DNA from: Thermithiobacillus tepidarius DSM 3134
Lineage (GTDB): Bacteria; Pseudomonadota; Gammaproteobacteria; Acidithiobacillales; Thermithiobacillaceae
DNA length: 64,000 nucleotides
Reading direction: 5' to 3'
Assembly: GCF_000423825.1 (NCBI RefSeq)
Contig: NZ_AUIS01000007.1
Span: forward strand, 1 to 64,000
Below, in pieces: positions 53,390 to 61,354 of the stretch (positions are counted from its first letter, which is position 1; the number at the start of each line of letters is the position of its first letter). Made by a program: the position numbers and the translations under genes. The notes under the pieces were generated by a model, which ran no database searches, was not told the origin of the DNA, and worked only from the letters and a program-made list of their open reading frames with translations.

Positions 53390-54079
53390 TTACCCCAGTT
53401 TCTCGAAAACAAGCTCTTCATCCCGCAATGCCACGCCGACGCTGCTGCCGCTGAATTCCAACATCAGCGGATGGTCGGGCAGCATGAAATGGCCGGCGAT
53501 GGACACCAGTTGCGCCGCAAAGTGCGTCGCATAGACGCGCGCCCCCATGTCCCCCATGGCACCAGCCAAGGCCCGCCCCGCCAAGCGCCCGTAGACGTGA
53601 ATGCTGCCGTCCGCCAGCACCTCGCCCCCCACGTTCACTCCGTGCAGCGCCACCAGGTCCCGTCCGCGCGCGTAGATCTGCTGTCCGGCGCGCACCGGCT
53701 GCTCCAGCACCAGCGACCCGGAGGTAGGCGCGGGTGCGGGCGCCTCTTCCGGCATCCGCTCCGCGCGCGGCTCCTGCTGGAAAAGAACCAGGCCCGCCTG
53801 GCGCCCGGCCTCCAGCAGCGCCGCGCCGGCGCCGCGCAGGCCCACCACCCGCAGGCCCTCAGCATGCAGCACATCCAGAAAGCCCCGGAGTGCGCCGGCG
53901 TCGGCCGCCTGCCACTCGCTGGCGTCCAGCACCAGATTCGCCTGGCGAAGGAAATCCCCGGCCAGCGCCAGCTTCTCGCGAAGCTCGTTCTGCAGGGCGC
54001 TTAAGTCTGTGGAAACCGGGAGAATGACGGGTAGAAGAAATCGGTCCGCCTTGATGCGCAAGGGAGGTGTTGGAGACAT
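53390..54079 (-). CDS. minC: Septum formation inhibitor MinC
   Basis: This 229-aa protein has an N-terminal FtsZ-inhibiting domain and a C-terminal right-handed beta-helix. The beta-helix is well conserved: QPVRAGQQIYARGRDLVALH, GVNVGGEVLADGSIHVYGRL and GRALAGAMGDMGARVYATHF. The N-terminal half is more divergent, as usual. It is the first gene of the min operon. The upstream 54080-54294 gap, shared with the divergent gene at 54295, should carry its promoter. Confidence 0.94.
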   Translation of the reverse strand: MSPTPPLRIKADRFLLPVILPVSTDLSALQNELREKLALAGDFLRQANLVLDASEWQAADAGALRGFLDVLHAEGLRVVGLRGAGAALLEAGRQAGLVLFQQEPRAERMPEEAPAPAPTSGSLVLEQPVRAGQQIYARGRDLVALHGVNVGGEVLADGSIHVYGRLAGRALAGAMGDMGARVYATHFAAQLVSIAGHFMLPDHPLMLEFSGSSVGVALRDEELVFEKLG

Positions 54080-54294
54080 GCGAAACCTTTAAAAATGAAT
54101 TGCTTTTCTATCACGGGCGGACCCGCGCTGCAAGCGCCGGATCCAAGATCCCCGGGCGCGCACCGCGCTGTGGCCGCTTATGCCCCCATCGGCGGGACTG
54201 CGGTTGAACCGGCCTGCAGGATACCTTAAGGTACTAGCCGTTTCGGCACTTCGCCCTGCAACGGTTCATCCCACTCACGCTGAACGGAAAAGCC

Positions 54295-54903
54295 ATGGAT
54301 CAAAGCCAAGAACAACAGCAAAGCGAGCTGTGCAACCGCTTCAAGGAACAGCGCGAGGCCAAGCGCTGGGTCGGCTACTTCGCCAACCTGCACGAGGGCG
54401 AGGACCCCGTCGCCTACAGGCTCTTCGGCGCCCTGATGCGCTTCAAGATGGGCCTGATGATCCTGGCGCCGGACCAGCCGGAACGCTACGAGCCCGTCTA
54501 CCGGGACAGCCTCAAGTACCACCTGCAGACCATCCGCCACGGCCGGCTGGCCACCAGCTTCGCCCCGCTGAAGACCCGGGTCTACTTCATCGAAACCCCC
54601 GGCGCCATGGACGCCTTCTATGCCTGCGCCGATTTCTGCGTACCGGGCGGCACGCTGGGCGGCGGGCCCGTGGACCTGATCACCCCGATCCGCGCCGGCT
54701 GCCCGCTCGTGCTCGGGCCGGCCATGCCCAGCAACGCCCTGAAGCGCGGCCTGCTGGAAGCGCAGGGCGCGGTGGCGGCGGAGAGCCTGGAGCAGGTGGT
54801 CGAATTGGCCAAGATCTGGATCGCCGATCCCGCCGCGGCCAAGGCCCATGCCGAGCGCGCGGCGGCCTGGCTGGCCGCCAACCCGGCGCTGGCCGGCGCC
54901 TGA
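54295..54903 (+). CDS. Protein resembling the C-terminal half of Kdo transferase (WaaA)
   Basis: This 202-aa protein has no signal peptide. Its second half, from residue 95, matches the donor-binding half of WaaA-like GT-B enzymes: TPGAMDAFYACADFCVPGGT, LGGGPVDLITPIRAGCPLVL, GPAMPSNALKRGLLEAQGAV and a closing helix with KAHAERAAAWLAANP. In WaaA the corresponding parts are the ADLAFVGGSL-like strand, the GGHNPLEPAALG loop and the GP-N turn. The N-terminal 90 residues (KRWVGYFANLHEGEDPVAYR, LFGALMRFKMGLMILAPDQP) partly fit the inter-domain start of the same half. There is no acceptor domain, so full transferase activity is doubtful. Family placement is from motif comparison only. Confidence 0.6.
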   Translation: MDQSQEQQQSELCNRFKEQREAKRWVGYFANLHEGEDPVAYRLFGALMRFKMGLMILAPDQPERYEPVYRDSLKYHLQTIRHGRLATSFAPLKTRVYFIETPGAMDAFYACADFCVPGGTLGGGPVDLITPIRAGCPLVLGPAMPSNALKRGLLEAQGAVAAESLEQVVELAKIWIADPAAAKAHAERAAAWLAANPALAGA

Positions 54904-54914
54904 GCCAAACGCAG

Positions 54915-54950
54915 AAAGCCCCCGGCCGGAGATCCCGGCCGGGGGCTTTT
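54915..54950. terminator. Bidirectional terminator
   Basis: AAAGCCCCCGGCCGG pairs with CCGGCCGGGGGCTTT around a six-base loop, followed by T-runs on both strands. It lies between convergent genes and can end both. Confidence 0.9.
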
Positions 54951-54966
54951 CACGTTGGCGGGCCGC

Positions 54967-56208
54967 TTACTTCTTCTGCGCCTTCAGATCATTGTAGAAG
55001 AAGCGGATCATGAAGCGCAGCACGTACTGGGTGTCCTTGGAGAAGAGGATGCGCAGCAGACCCATGATGCCGCCACCCTTCTTCTCCTGGCCGCGCAGCT
55101 CTTCCTGGGTCTGCTCCAGGGCCGCCAGGGCAATGCCGACCTGGGGCTGATAGCGCTTGGCCAGCACCATGCCCTCATCGATCCAGGCCTTCAGCTGCGC
55201 GTCGCTGGGCAGATAGGGCTGCAGGGCGTCGATGGCGGTGCTGGCCCGCTTCAGCAGACCGCTGCGATGCACGGCGCCGGCGACGTTGATGAGGTCGGGC
55301 AGCATCTCGTCCAGGTGTGCTTGGCGCACACCCGCCAGCATGCGCCGCACCCGCTCGGCCAGGCTCGGCGCATCGCCGACCACCAGCGCCTGGGCCTGCT
55401 GGGCGATGTCCAGCCACTCCTGCGCCGCGGCCTTCACCTGGGCCATGACGGCAGCCACATCCAGGTCCTTGAAGGCTTCGGGCGCCACATCCTTGAGCGT
55501 GCCGATGCCGATGCTCAGCTGCCCGCCCCAGTACTCCGCCTGATCCAGCAGACCGCTCACGCGCACCGCCAGATTGTCGGCGTCGCCCTGGGCCAGCGCC
55601 TTGACACGCATGGCGATGCGCAACCAGGCATCGGCCGCTTCCTGCAGCTCGTCCACCTTCTCCGGCAGGTTCATGGCGAGCACGGCTTCGCTCAGCGCCG
55701 CCAGCGCCTGCTTGACCGTATCCATCCAGTAAGGGAGCTGGGCCTGGAGCTGGTACACCTTGTCGATCAGGGCCTGCAGGGATTCGCCCTGGGGCAGCGT
55801 GGAAGTGGCGCGCAGCACAATCTGCACGCGGTTGAGCATGCCGCTGTCGTGCAGCAGCGCCAGGGTATCCAGCAGTTGCGGCAGCACCACGTCCAGCTGG
55901 GCGCGCTTCAGCGCGTGCAGCATGTCGCGCACCCGCTCGTTGGCTGACTCGGCGGAGTCGATGTGCAGCAGGTCCAGCGCTTCCTGGGAGGTTTCCTTGA
56001 GGGCCTGCAGCTTGGGCCGGAAGGCGGCAATGACCTTGTCCTCGTCCACCGCTTCGGGCAGTTCCGAGAGCACGTCCCGGACCAGGGTCAGCAGGTCCTC
56101 GATCTGAAAGGCCCAATCGCCGATCTTGGCCAGCCCGGCCCATTCCTTCTGCGTCAGCGCTCCCGCCTGCGCGGCGCCCACTTCACTTTTCATCATTGCA
56201 TTGCCCAT
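54967..56208 (-). CDS. Helical protein with internal duplication, DUF1641-like end
   Basis: This protein of about 413 aa is almost wholly alpha-helical, acidic and leucine-rich, without membrane or signal segments. Two parts look duplicated: LDVVLPQLLDTLALLHDSGM with LNRVQIVLRATSTL (about residues 120-155), and LDEMLPDLINVAGAVHRSGL with LKRASTAIDAL (about 300-335). The C-terminus (GIMGLLRILFSKDTQYVLRF) resembles the end of DUF1641 proteins, a tentative match. GGGAGA stands six bases before ATG 56208 (MGNAMMKSEV); another ATG at 56214 is too close to that site. It is a single gene with an AT-rich promoter region (56225-56290). Function unknown. Confidence 0.7.
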   Translation of the reverse strand: MGNAMMKSEVGAAQAGALTQKEWAGLAKIGDWAFQIEDLLTLVRDVLSELPEAVDEDKVIAAFRPKLQALKETSQEALDLLHIDSAESANERVRDMLHALKRAQLDVVLPQLLDTLALLHDSGMLNRVQIVLRATSTLPQGESLQALIDKVYQLQAQLPYWMDTVKQALAALSEAVLAMNLPEKVDELQEAADAWLRIAMRVKALAQGDADNLAVRVSGLLDQAEYWGGQLSIGIGTLKDVAPEAFKDLDVAAVMAQVKAAAQEWLDIAQQAQALVVGDAPSLAERVRRMLAGVRQAHLDEMLPDLINVAGAVHRSGLLKRASTAIDALQPYLPSDAQLKAWIDEGMVLAKRYQPQVGIALAALEQTQEELRGQEKKGGGIMGLLRILFSKDTQYVLRFMIRFFYNDLKAQKK

Positions 56209-56779
56209 TGGCATTCTCCCCCACTGACATGACCCGATAAAATATTTAAATGATAAAATAAACAGATACTTAAAAACGAAGCGGCCTGATGACGATTTTG
56301 TAACACAAAGCACGCGGCTTGCCTAGAATTTCTTGAAGAGCGCCTGGGGCGCGTGCAGGAGCAAAGTACCGCGCGGCCAGGAGCGCCGACCGTCCCGCAG
56401 CCTTCTCCTGCCTGGCTCCCGGCGGGAGGGGGTGTGCCGACGTGGTACCGTGCCAAAGCCTGGCGGGCTGGCCAGCCCGCTCCTACGACCAGCGGCGACA
56501 GCGGGGTTCAGGATCTCGGCTTTCCATCCCCTTTGTCCCGCCGCGTCGCGCGAGGCGGCAGGTCGGGGCGTCTTCTGGTTACTTTTCCGGGGCGCACCGG
56601 AAAAGCAACCGGCTGCCGGGCAGCCTCCGACACCGGACCCAGCCCGCTCCAACTTTAAAACCCGTTGGACTCAACCCAACCCCCACCTCGCCCCCGGCGC
56701 CCACCCCATTTCTCCCTTTCATCCGGGAAACCAGCCTTGCTAGGATAGTCTAAGGTTATCCAGCCCCACAGGAGCCGGC
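56209..56779. repeat. Intergenic region with promoter DNA and a REP-like dispersed repeat
   Basis: The left part (56225-56290) is very AT-rich and should hold the promoter of the minus-strand helical protein. From 56402 to 56490 is a GC-rich repeat: CTTCTCCT, then TGCCGACGTGGTACCGTGCC, AAAGCCTGGCGGG, and the palindrome GCGGGCTGGCCAGCCCGC with CTCCTAC. The TGCC.ACGTG.TACCGTGCC word and its flanks match the repeat at 8470-8501. The rest, to 56760, is Pro/Ser-biased in all frames and contains no supported gene. Confidence 0.55.
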
Positions 56780-57229
56780 ATGTTATACGGAGACAAACGG
56801 GAGACCTACCGCGAGGTCTTCTTCCAAACCTGGCGGAAGTACCAGGAGCAGCGGCCGCTGGAGGGCATCGAGAAGCTGCTCCTGCCCATCATGACCATGC
56901 ATCCGGAATATCACGAGCTGCTGGCGCACCCCGAGCGCGCCGCGGACCGCGATTACCCGCCGGAGATGGGCCAGACCAACCCTTTCCTCCACATGGGCCT
57001 GCACGTATCGATCGCGGAGCAGGTCTCCATCGATCAGCCGCCCGGCATCAAGGCACTCTATGAGCAGGCCTGCCGGCATTTCGGCGATGTGCACGCGGCC
57101 GAGCACGCCATCATGGAATGCCTGGCCGAAACGCTCTGGCAAATGCAGCGAAGCGGCAGCTCGCTCGACATGCAGGGCTACCTGAACTGCATCCGGTCCC
57201 AATCGGGCCTTCCTCCGGTACACAGCTAA
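56780..57229 (+). CDS. DUF1841 family protein
   Basis: This 149-aa soluble protein has the DUF1841 pattern: YREVFFQTWRKYQEQRPLEG, MTMHPEYHELLAHPE, then MGQTNPFLHMGLHVSIAEQV and a C-terminal HAAEHAIMECLAETLWQMQR. Conserved His and Glu residues in HMGLH and AEHAIMECL could bind metal, but no activity is known for the family. The gene precedes the oligoendopeptidase by nine bases and is probably co-transcribed. CAGGAGCCGGC precedes the ATG. Confidence 0.88.
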   Translation: MLYGDKRETYREVFFQTWRKYQEQRPLEGIEKLLLPIMTMHPEYHELLAHPERAADRDYPPEMGQTNPFLHMGLHVSIAEQVSIDQPPGIKALYEQACRHFGDVHAAEHAIMECLAETLWQMQRSGSSLDMQGYLNCIRSQSGLPPVHS

Positions 57230-57238
57230 GGGAGCGAC

Positions 57239-59032
57239 ATGAACACGGCAACGGATCTTGTCACCACGGGCGCCGAGAACGTCCACTGGAATCTCGCCGA
57301 CCTTTATCAGGACCTGAACGATACCGCCCTGGAGAACGATCTCCGGTGGGCGGCGGAACAGGCCCAGGCCTTCGAAGCACGCTACCGCACGGAGCTGGCG
57401 GCGCTGAGCGCCACGGAACTGCTGGCGGCCGTGCAGACGCTGGAGGCCATCCAGAGCCGCCTGGCGCGGGTCGGCGCCTTTCTCTATCTCAACTACGCCA
57501 CCCACACCGACGCCCCGCGCTATGGCGCCGCGCTGCAGCGCTACGAGGAGCGGGCGACGGCCGTCCAGCAGCATCTCATCTTTTTCGATCTGGCCTGGAA
57601 CGCCCTGGATGAAGCCGCCGCCGAGCGCTTCCTGGCCGACCCCGCGCTCAAGCAGTACCGCCATCACCTGCGCAGCGCGCGCCGCTACCGTCCCCACCTG
57701 CTCTCCGAGCCGGAGGAAAAGATCCTGGCGGAAAAGCAGGTCACCGGCCGCTCCCTGTGGGAACGCCTCTTCGACGAGACCTTGGCCGAGCTGCGCTTCG
57801 ACGTGCAGGGCAGGAGCCTCACCGAGCAGGAGACGCTGGCGCTGTTGAGCAATCCCGATCGCGATACCCGGCGCGCGGCGGCCGACGCCCTGACGGCGGG
57901 CTTGCAGAGCCGGCTGCGCACGCTGACCAGCTGCTTCAATGCCATGCTCGCCGACAAGTCCCTGGACGACCGGCTGCGCAAGTACCCGCACTGGCTGGCC
58001 GACCGCAACCTGGCCAATGAGGCCAGCGACAGCATGGTCGACGCCCTCATCGACGCGGTGGTCGCGCGCTATCCCCTGATGGCCCGCTATTATCGGCTCA
58101 AGGCCCGCCTGCTGGGCCTGGAGCGGCTGGAGGACTACGACCGCTATGCGCCCATCCCGGGCGCGGAGCGGCGCTACAGCTGGGACGAGTGCCGCCGCAT
58201 CGTGCTGGGCGCCTTCACCGACTTCTCGCCGCGCATCGGCGCCATCGTGCAGGAATTCTTCGACAAGCAGTGGATCGACGCCGCTATGGTACCCGGCAAG
58301 CGCGGCGGCGCCTTCGCCCACCCGGTCACCCCGGATGCCCATCCTTACGTCTTCGTCAACTTCAGCGGCACCGTGCGCGACGTGATGACCGTGGCGCACG
58401 AGCTGGGCCACGGCGTGCACCAGTATCTGGCGCGCGAACAGGGCTTCTTCAATGCCAACACGCCGCTCACCACCGCCGAAACCGCCTCGGTCTTCGGCGA
58501 GATGCTCACCTTCGAGCGACTCATGCGCGACGAGCAGGACCCGCGTCGCCGCCTGGGGCTCCTGTGCGGCAAGCTGGAGGATGCCTTCGCCACGGTCTTC
58601 CGCCAAGTGGCCATGAACCGCTTCGAGGACGTCATGCACACCACCCGCCGGACGGAAGGCGAGCTGTCCAGCGAGCGCCTATCCGAGCTGTGGATGCAGA
58701 CCCAGCAGCCGCAGTTCGAGGACGCCGTGCACCTGCGCGACGGCTACCGGATCTGGTGGAGCTACATACCGCACTTCATCGGTTCGCCCGGCTACGTCTA
58801 TGCCTATGCTTTCGGCGAGCTGCTGACCCTGGCCCTGATCCAGCGCTACCACGAGATGGGCGATGCCTTCGTGGACCGGTATCTGGAGATGCTGCGCCTA
58901 GGCGGCGCCGCCAGCCCCGAGGAGGTGGTGGCCCGCGCCGGCGTGGACCTGCGCGATCCCGGCTTCTGGTCCCGCGGCCTCGATTACCTGGAAGGCATGG
59001 TGCTGGAAGCGGAGCGGCTGGCATCCGCCTGA
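57239..59032 (+). CDS. M3-family oligoendopeptidase (PepF-like)
   Basis: This 597-aa zinc metallopeptidase acts on short peptides in the cytoplasm. The active site is VAHELGHGVHQYLAREQGFF (HExxH with the third ligand Glu in TAETASVFGEMLTFERL). The N-terminal helical domain (WNLADLYQDLNDTALENDLR) and PYVFVNFSGTVRDVMT also match the PepF/oligoendopeptidase F type. The length is normal. AAGGGAGCGAC precedes the ATG. It ends in the usual GRGLDYLEGMVLEAERLA-like helix. Confidence 0.93.
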   Translation: MNTATDLVTTGAENVHWNLADLYQDLNDTALENDLRWAAEQAQAFEARYRTELAALSATELLAAVQTLEAIQSRLARVGAFLYLNYATHTDAPRYGAALQRYEERATAVQQHLIFFDLAWNALDEAAAERFLADPALKQYRHHLRSARRYRPHLLSEPEEKILAEKQVTGRSLWERLFDETLAELRFDVQGRSLTEQETLALLSNPDRDTRRAAADALTAGLQSRLRTLTSCFNAMLADKSLDDRLRKYPHWLADRNLANEASDSMVDALIDAVVARYPLMARYYRLKARLLGLERLEDYDRYAPIPGAERRYSWDECRRIVLGAFTDFSPRIGAIVQEFFDKQWIDAAMVPGKRGGAFAHPVTPDAHPYVFVNFSGTVRDVMTVAHELGHGVHQYLAREQGFFNANTPLTTAETASVFGEMLTFERLMRDEQDPRRRLGLLCGKLEDAFATVFRQVAMNRFEDVMHTTRRTEGELSSERLSELWMQTQQPQFEDAVHLRDGYRIWWSYIPHFIGSPGYVYAYAFGELLTLALIQRYHEMGDAFVDRYLEMLRLGGAASPEEVVARAGVDLRDPGFWSRGLDYLEGMVLEAERLASA

Positions 59033-59097
59033 GAAACTTCGAGGGCGGTGGTTCAGTCTAGATCCGGGAGAACCCTGTCCTTTCCGAGGAGGCCATC

Positions 59098-59331
59098 ATG
59101 AACACGCAACGCGGCGACGTCATGATCCACGTGCACGAAAACCTCACGGCGGATCAGCTCCGCCAGTTGGAAAGCGCCATCTCTCAGACCGGGTGCGCGG
59201 CGAGCGCCCAGGCGGCGCCCGATTCCGGGCACATGATCCTGGTGCGCTTCGATCCGCAGTGCACCAGCATGGACGCGCTGCTGCAGGTGGTTCGCGACCA
59301 GGGCTTCCGTGCAGACCTGGTGGGGCTGTGA
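59098..59331 (+). CDS. Small HMA-like (ferredoxin-fold) protein
   Basis: This 77-aa protein has a beta-alpha-beta-beta-alpha-beta pattern: VMIHVHENLTADQLRQLESA, TGCAASAQAAPDSGHMILVR, then SMDALLQVVRDQGFRADLVG. It resembles heavy-metal-associated (HMA) domains, but the CxxC metal motif is missing; only GCA and a second lone Cys are present. GAGGAGGCC precedes the ATG at 59098. An internal ATG at 59122 would shorten it by eight residues. It lies next to bfd and bfr, so a role in metal handling is possible. Confidence 0.72.
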   Translation: MNTQRGDVMIHVHENLTADQLRQLESAISQTGCAASAQAAPDSGHMILVRFDPQCTSMDALLQVVRDQGFRADLVGL

Positions 59332-59390
59332 GCGGAACCTGAACGCATCCCGCCCTGCCGTACCCGATCATTTACTGCGGCCAACAGTTA

Positions 59391-59410
59391 TTGACAATCA
59401 CTCTCATTTA
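59391..59410 (+). promoter_or_regulatory. Fur-box-like site upstream of bfd
   Basis: The sequence TTGACAATCACTCTCATTTA fits the AT-rich, GATAATGATTCTCATT-like Fur consensus well, and includes a TTGACA that could be the -35 element. It stands 40 bases before the bfd ATG. Iron-dependent repression of bfd by Fur is known in other bacteria, so this placement makes sense. Confidence 0.65.
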
Positions 59411-59450
59411 GATTTACATTGTTACCCACGACAGCAACCGGAGGGTAGCC

Positions 59451-59645
59451 ATGTACGTGTGTCTCTGCCATGCCGTGACCGACAGGGATATCAAGCAGGC
59501 CGTGGAGAATGGCGCCTGCACCATGCGCCATCTGCGGGATGAGCTCAAGGTCGCCACCCAGTGCGGCCGCTGTGCCCAATGCGCCAAGGGCTGCCTCAAC
59601 CAAGCCCTGGCCGAACGGGTCTGCAGTGAAAACGAGGCGGCCTGA
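59451..59645 (+). CDS. bfd: Bacterioferritin-associated ferredoxin
   Basis: This 64-aa 2Fe-2S protein has the BFD motif MYVCLCHAVTDRDIKQAVEN followed by CGRCAQCAKG: Cys-x-Cys near the N-terminus and Cys-x2-Cys further on. BFD delivers electrons to bacterioferritin so that stored iron can be released. It is 140 bp upstream of bfr on the same strand. GGAGGGTAGCC precedes the ATG, and a Fur-box-like site is upstream. Confidence 0.93.
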   Translation: MYVCLCHAVTDRDIKQAVENGACTMRHLRDELKVATQCGRCAQCAKGCLNQALAERVCSENEAA

Positions 59646-59785
59646 TCCACGCCCGCCTACTCCTTTGGTCCGACGCCGCCCTGTCTTTCACCCCCTATGC
59701 TGTTCTTTCTGCGCCCGTCCGCCGCGGAATGCTTTAGGTTTCCGCGCACGGAACACGACCTTCAAATCGAGATGGAGACCATGCC

Positions 59786-60253
59786 ATGCAGGGCGACAAA
59801 AAAATAATTGCCTATCTCAATCAGGTGCTCACTAACGAGCTCACTGCCATCAACCAGTACTTCATGCACTACAAGATGTGCGACAACTGGGGCTTCAAGC
59901 AGCTCGCGGAGGTCAACCGCAAGGAAAGCATCGAGGAGATGAAGCACGCCGAGGACCTAATGGACCGCATCCTCTTCCTCGAGGGCCTGCCCAACCTGCA
60001 AGACCTGCACAAGATCAACGTCGGCGAAACGGTAGAAGAGCAGCTCAGGCTGGACCTGGATCTGGAGATGCAAGCCGCGCCCCTGCTCCGCGAGGCCATC
60101 GAATACTGCCGCACCCAGCACGACGAAGTCAGCAAGGCCCTGCTCCAGGACATTCTGGATGCCGAGGAGGAGCACATCGACTGGCTGGAAACGCAGCTCG
60201 AGCTGATCGACAAGGTGGGCATCCAGAACTATCTGCAGTCGCAGATGGGATAG
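59786..60253 (+). CDS. bfr: Bacterioferritin
   Basis: This 155-aa subunit belongs to the haem-containing iron-storage 24-mer. The ferroxidase ligands are present: Glu 18 and Tyr 25 ([12 protein letters not shown]), Glu 51 and His 54 ([12 protein letters not shown]), and the pair in [12 protein letters not shown]. Met 52, the haem ligand, is conserved. The length is typical. It follows bfd and is ended by a terminator at 60262, so bfd and bfr form an iron-storage unit, although the 140-bp gap could hold a separate promoter. Confidence 0.95.
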   Translation: MQGDKKIIAYLNQVLTNELTAINQYFMHYKMCDNWGFKQLAEVNRKESIEEMKHAEDLMDRILFLEGLPNLQDLHKINVGETVEEQLRLDLDLEMQAAPLLREAIEYCRTQHDEVSKALLQDILDAEEEHIDWLETQLELIDKVGIQNYLQSQMG

Positions 60254-60261
60254 TTGGAAGA

Positions 60262-60287
60262 GACGGGCCGCCAGGCCCGTCTTTCGT
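60262..60287 (+). terminator. Terminator after bfr
   Basis: GACGGGCC and GGCCCGTC form an eight-base stem around a four-base loop (GCCA), followed by TTTCGT. Confidence 0.75.
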
Positions 60288-60369
60288 GTGCAGCGTCATT
60301 GCCCTGACCACCGAGAAGCAGGGCTGTCTTTCCCGCTTGCGGGCCGCGCCCGGCGCGGCCCCAGCCATC

Positions 60370-61113
60370 CTACCCGTGCATGCGCAGCATGCCGATGGTC
60401 ACGCCTCCCACCAGAATCAGCAGAATCTGCTGCACCGTCGAGGTCAGCGCCGTCTCGCGATGCATGCCGGGAATCAAGTCGGCCATGGCGATGTAGAGGA
60501 AGCCGGCGGCACTGAAGGCCAGGACAAAGGGCACGGCTGCCTGGACGGCGCTCAGGGTGTAGTAGGCCAGCACGGCACCCAGAATGGTGGTGGTGTTCGA
60601 GAGCAGGTTGAAGGCCAACGCCTTTGCCCGGGAATAGCCGCTGTGCAGCAGGATGGCGAAGTCCCCGAGCTCCTGCGGGATTTCATGGGCGATGATGGCC
60701 AGAGTGGTGGCAATGCCGAGCGGCACCGAGGTGAGGAAAGCCGCGCCGATCACCACGCCGTCCAGGAAGTTGTGAAAGCCGTCGCCCAGGAGAATCAGGG
60801 GCGCGGCCGAGCTGTGAGTGTTGCAACTGTCATCATGGCAGTGACGCCAGAGCACCAGCTTCTCCAGAATGAAAAAACCCAGCAGCCCCGCCAGCACCGC
60901 CCCCAACACCTCATGCACCGGCGCCTGCTCCAGCGCCTCAGGAATGAGCCCCAGCAGCGAGCCTGCCAACAGCGCGCCCGTGGCGTAACTGATCATCGCC
61001 GGCAACAGACGGCGCCGCCCCTCCTCCGGCAGCAGCAGGAAAATACTGGCCGCCAGCACGGACAGCACCCCGCCGGCCATGGACCAGAGCAAAACGATGA
61101 GCAAGAGGGACAT
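60370..61113 (-). CDS. ZIP-family divalent metal transporter
   Basis: This 247-aa membrane protein has eight hydrophobic segments. Helix IV carries LLGDGFHNFLDGVVIGAAF and helix V IIAHEIPQELGDFAILLHSG, the two metal-binding signature helices of ZIP proteins. Between helices III and IV is a His/Cys/Asp-rich loop (WRHCHDDSCNTHSS), a likely metal-sensing loop. ZIP proteins bring zinc, iron or manganese into the cytoplasm. I chose ATG 61113 (MSLLLIVLLW) after GCCTGGAGCC; a longer frame to 61182 begins with soluble-looking sequence. Its neighbours are iron genes, so iron is a reasonable but unproven substrate. Confidence 0.88.
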   Translation of the reverse strand: MSLLLIVLLWSMAGGVLSVLAASIFLLLPEEGRRRLLPAMISYATGALLAGSLLGLIPEALEQAPVHEVLGAVLAGLLGFFILEKLVLWRHCHDDSCNTHSSAAPLILLGDGFHNFLDGVVIGAAFLTSVPLGIATTLAIIAHEIPQELGDFAILLHSGYSRAKALAFNLLSNTTTILGAVLAYYTLSAVQAAVPFVLAFSAAGFLYIAMADLIPGMHRETALTSTVQQILLILVGGVTIGMLRMHG

Positions 61114-61236
61114 AGAGGCTCCAGGCAAAATTTGCAGCAATGCTACCCTATCTTGCGCCGGGAGGGGTAGGGATTGCGCCACATTGCACTTGCGGCAACG
61201 TCCGGCGCCGGGCGCCGCTGGCCGTTTGCCAAAGAG

Positions 61237-61302
61237 TTGTCACCATTTGTCACAAAACTGTCACCGAATCTTCATCAGCAGTTCATGATCTTCCCCTAAG
61301 AT
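61237..61302 (+). promoter_or_regulatory. Pho-box array upstream of the PhoX-like gene
   Basis: Four to five seven-base units repeat at about 11-base spacing: TTGTCAC (61237), TTGTCAC (61247), CTGTCAC (61258), TCTTCAT (61269) and AGTTCAT (61280). The PhoB consensus half-site is CTGTCAT with 11-base spacing. The last unit lies in the place of a -35 element, ten bases before TAAGAT (61297-61302), a possible -10. Phosphate-starvation control of the downstream gene is therefore likely. Confidence 0.75.
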
Positions 61303-61354
61303 GCCCCGCGGATGCCCGCCTTGTGTGCTCCGATCAGCCAATCAGAGGAAAGAC

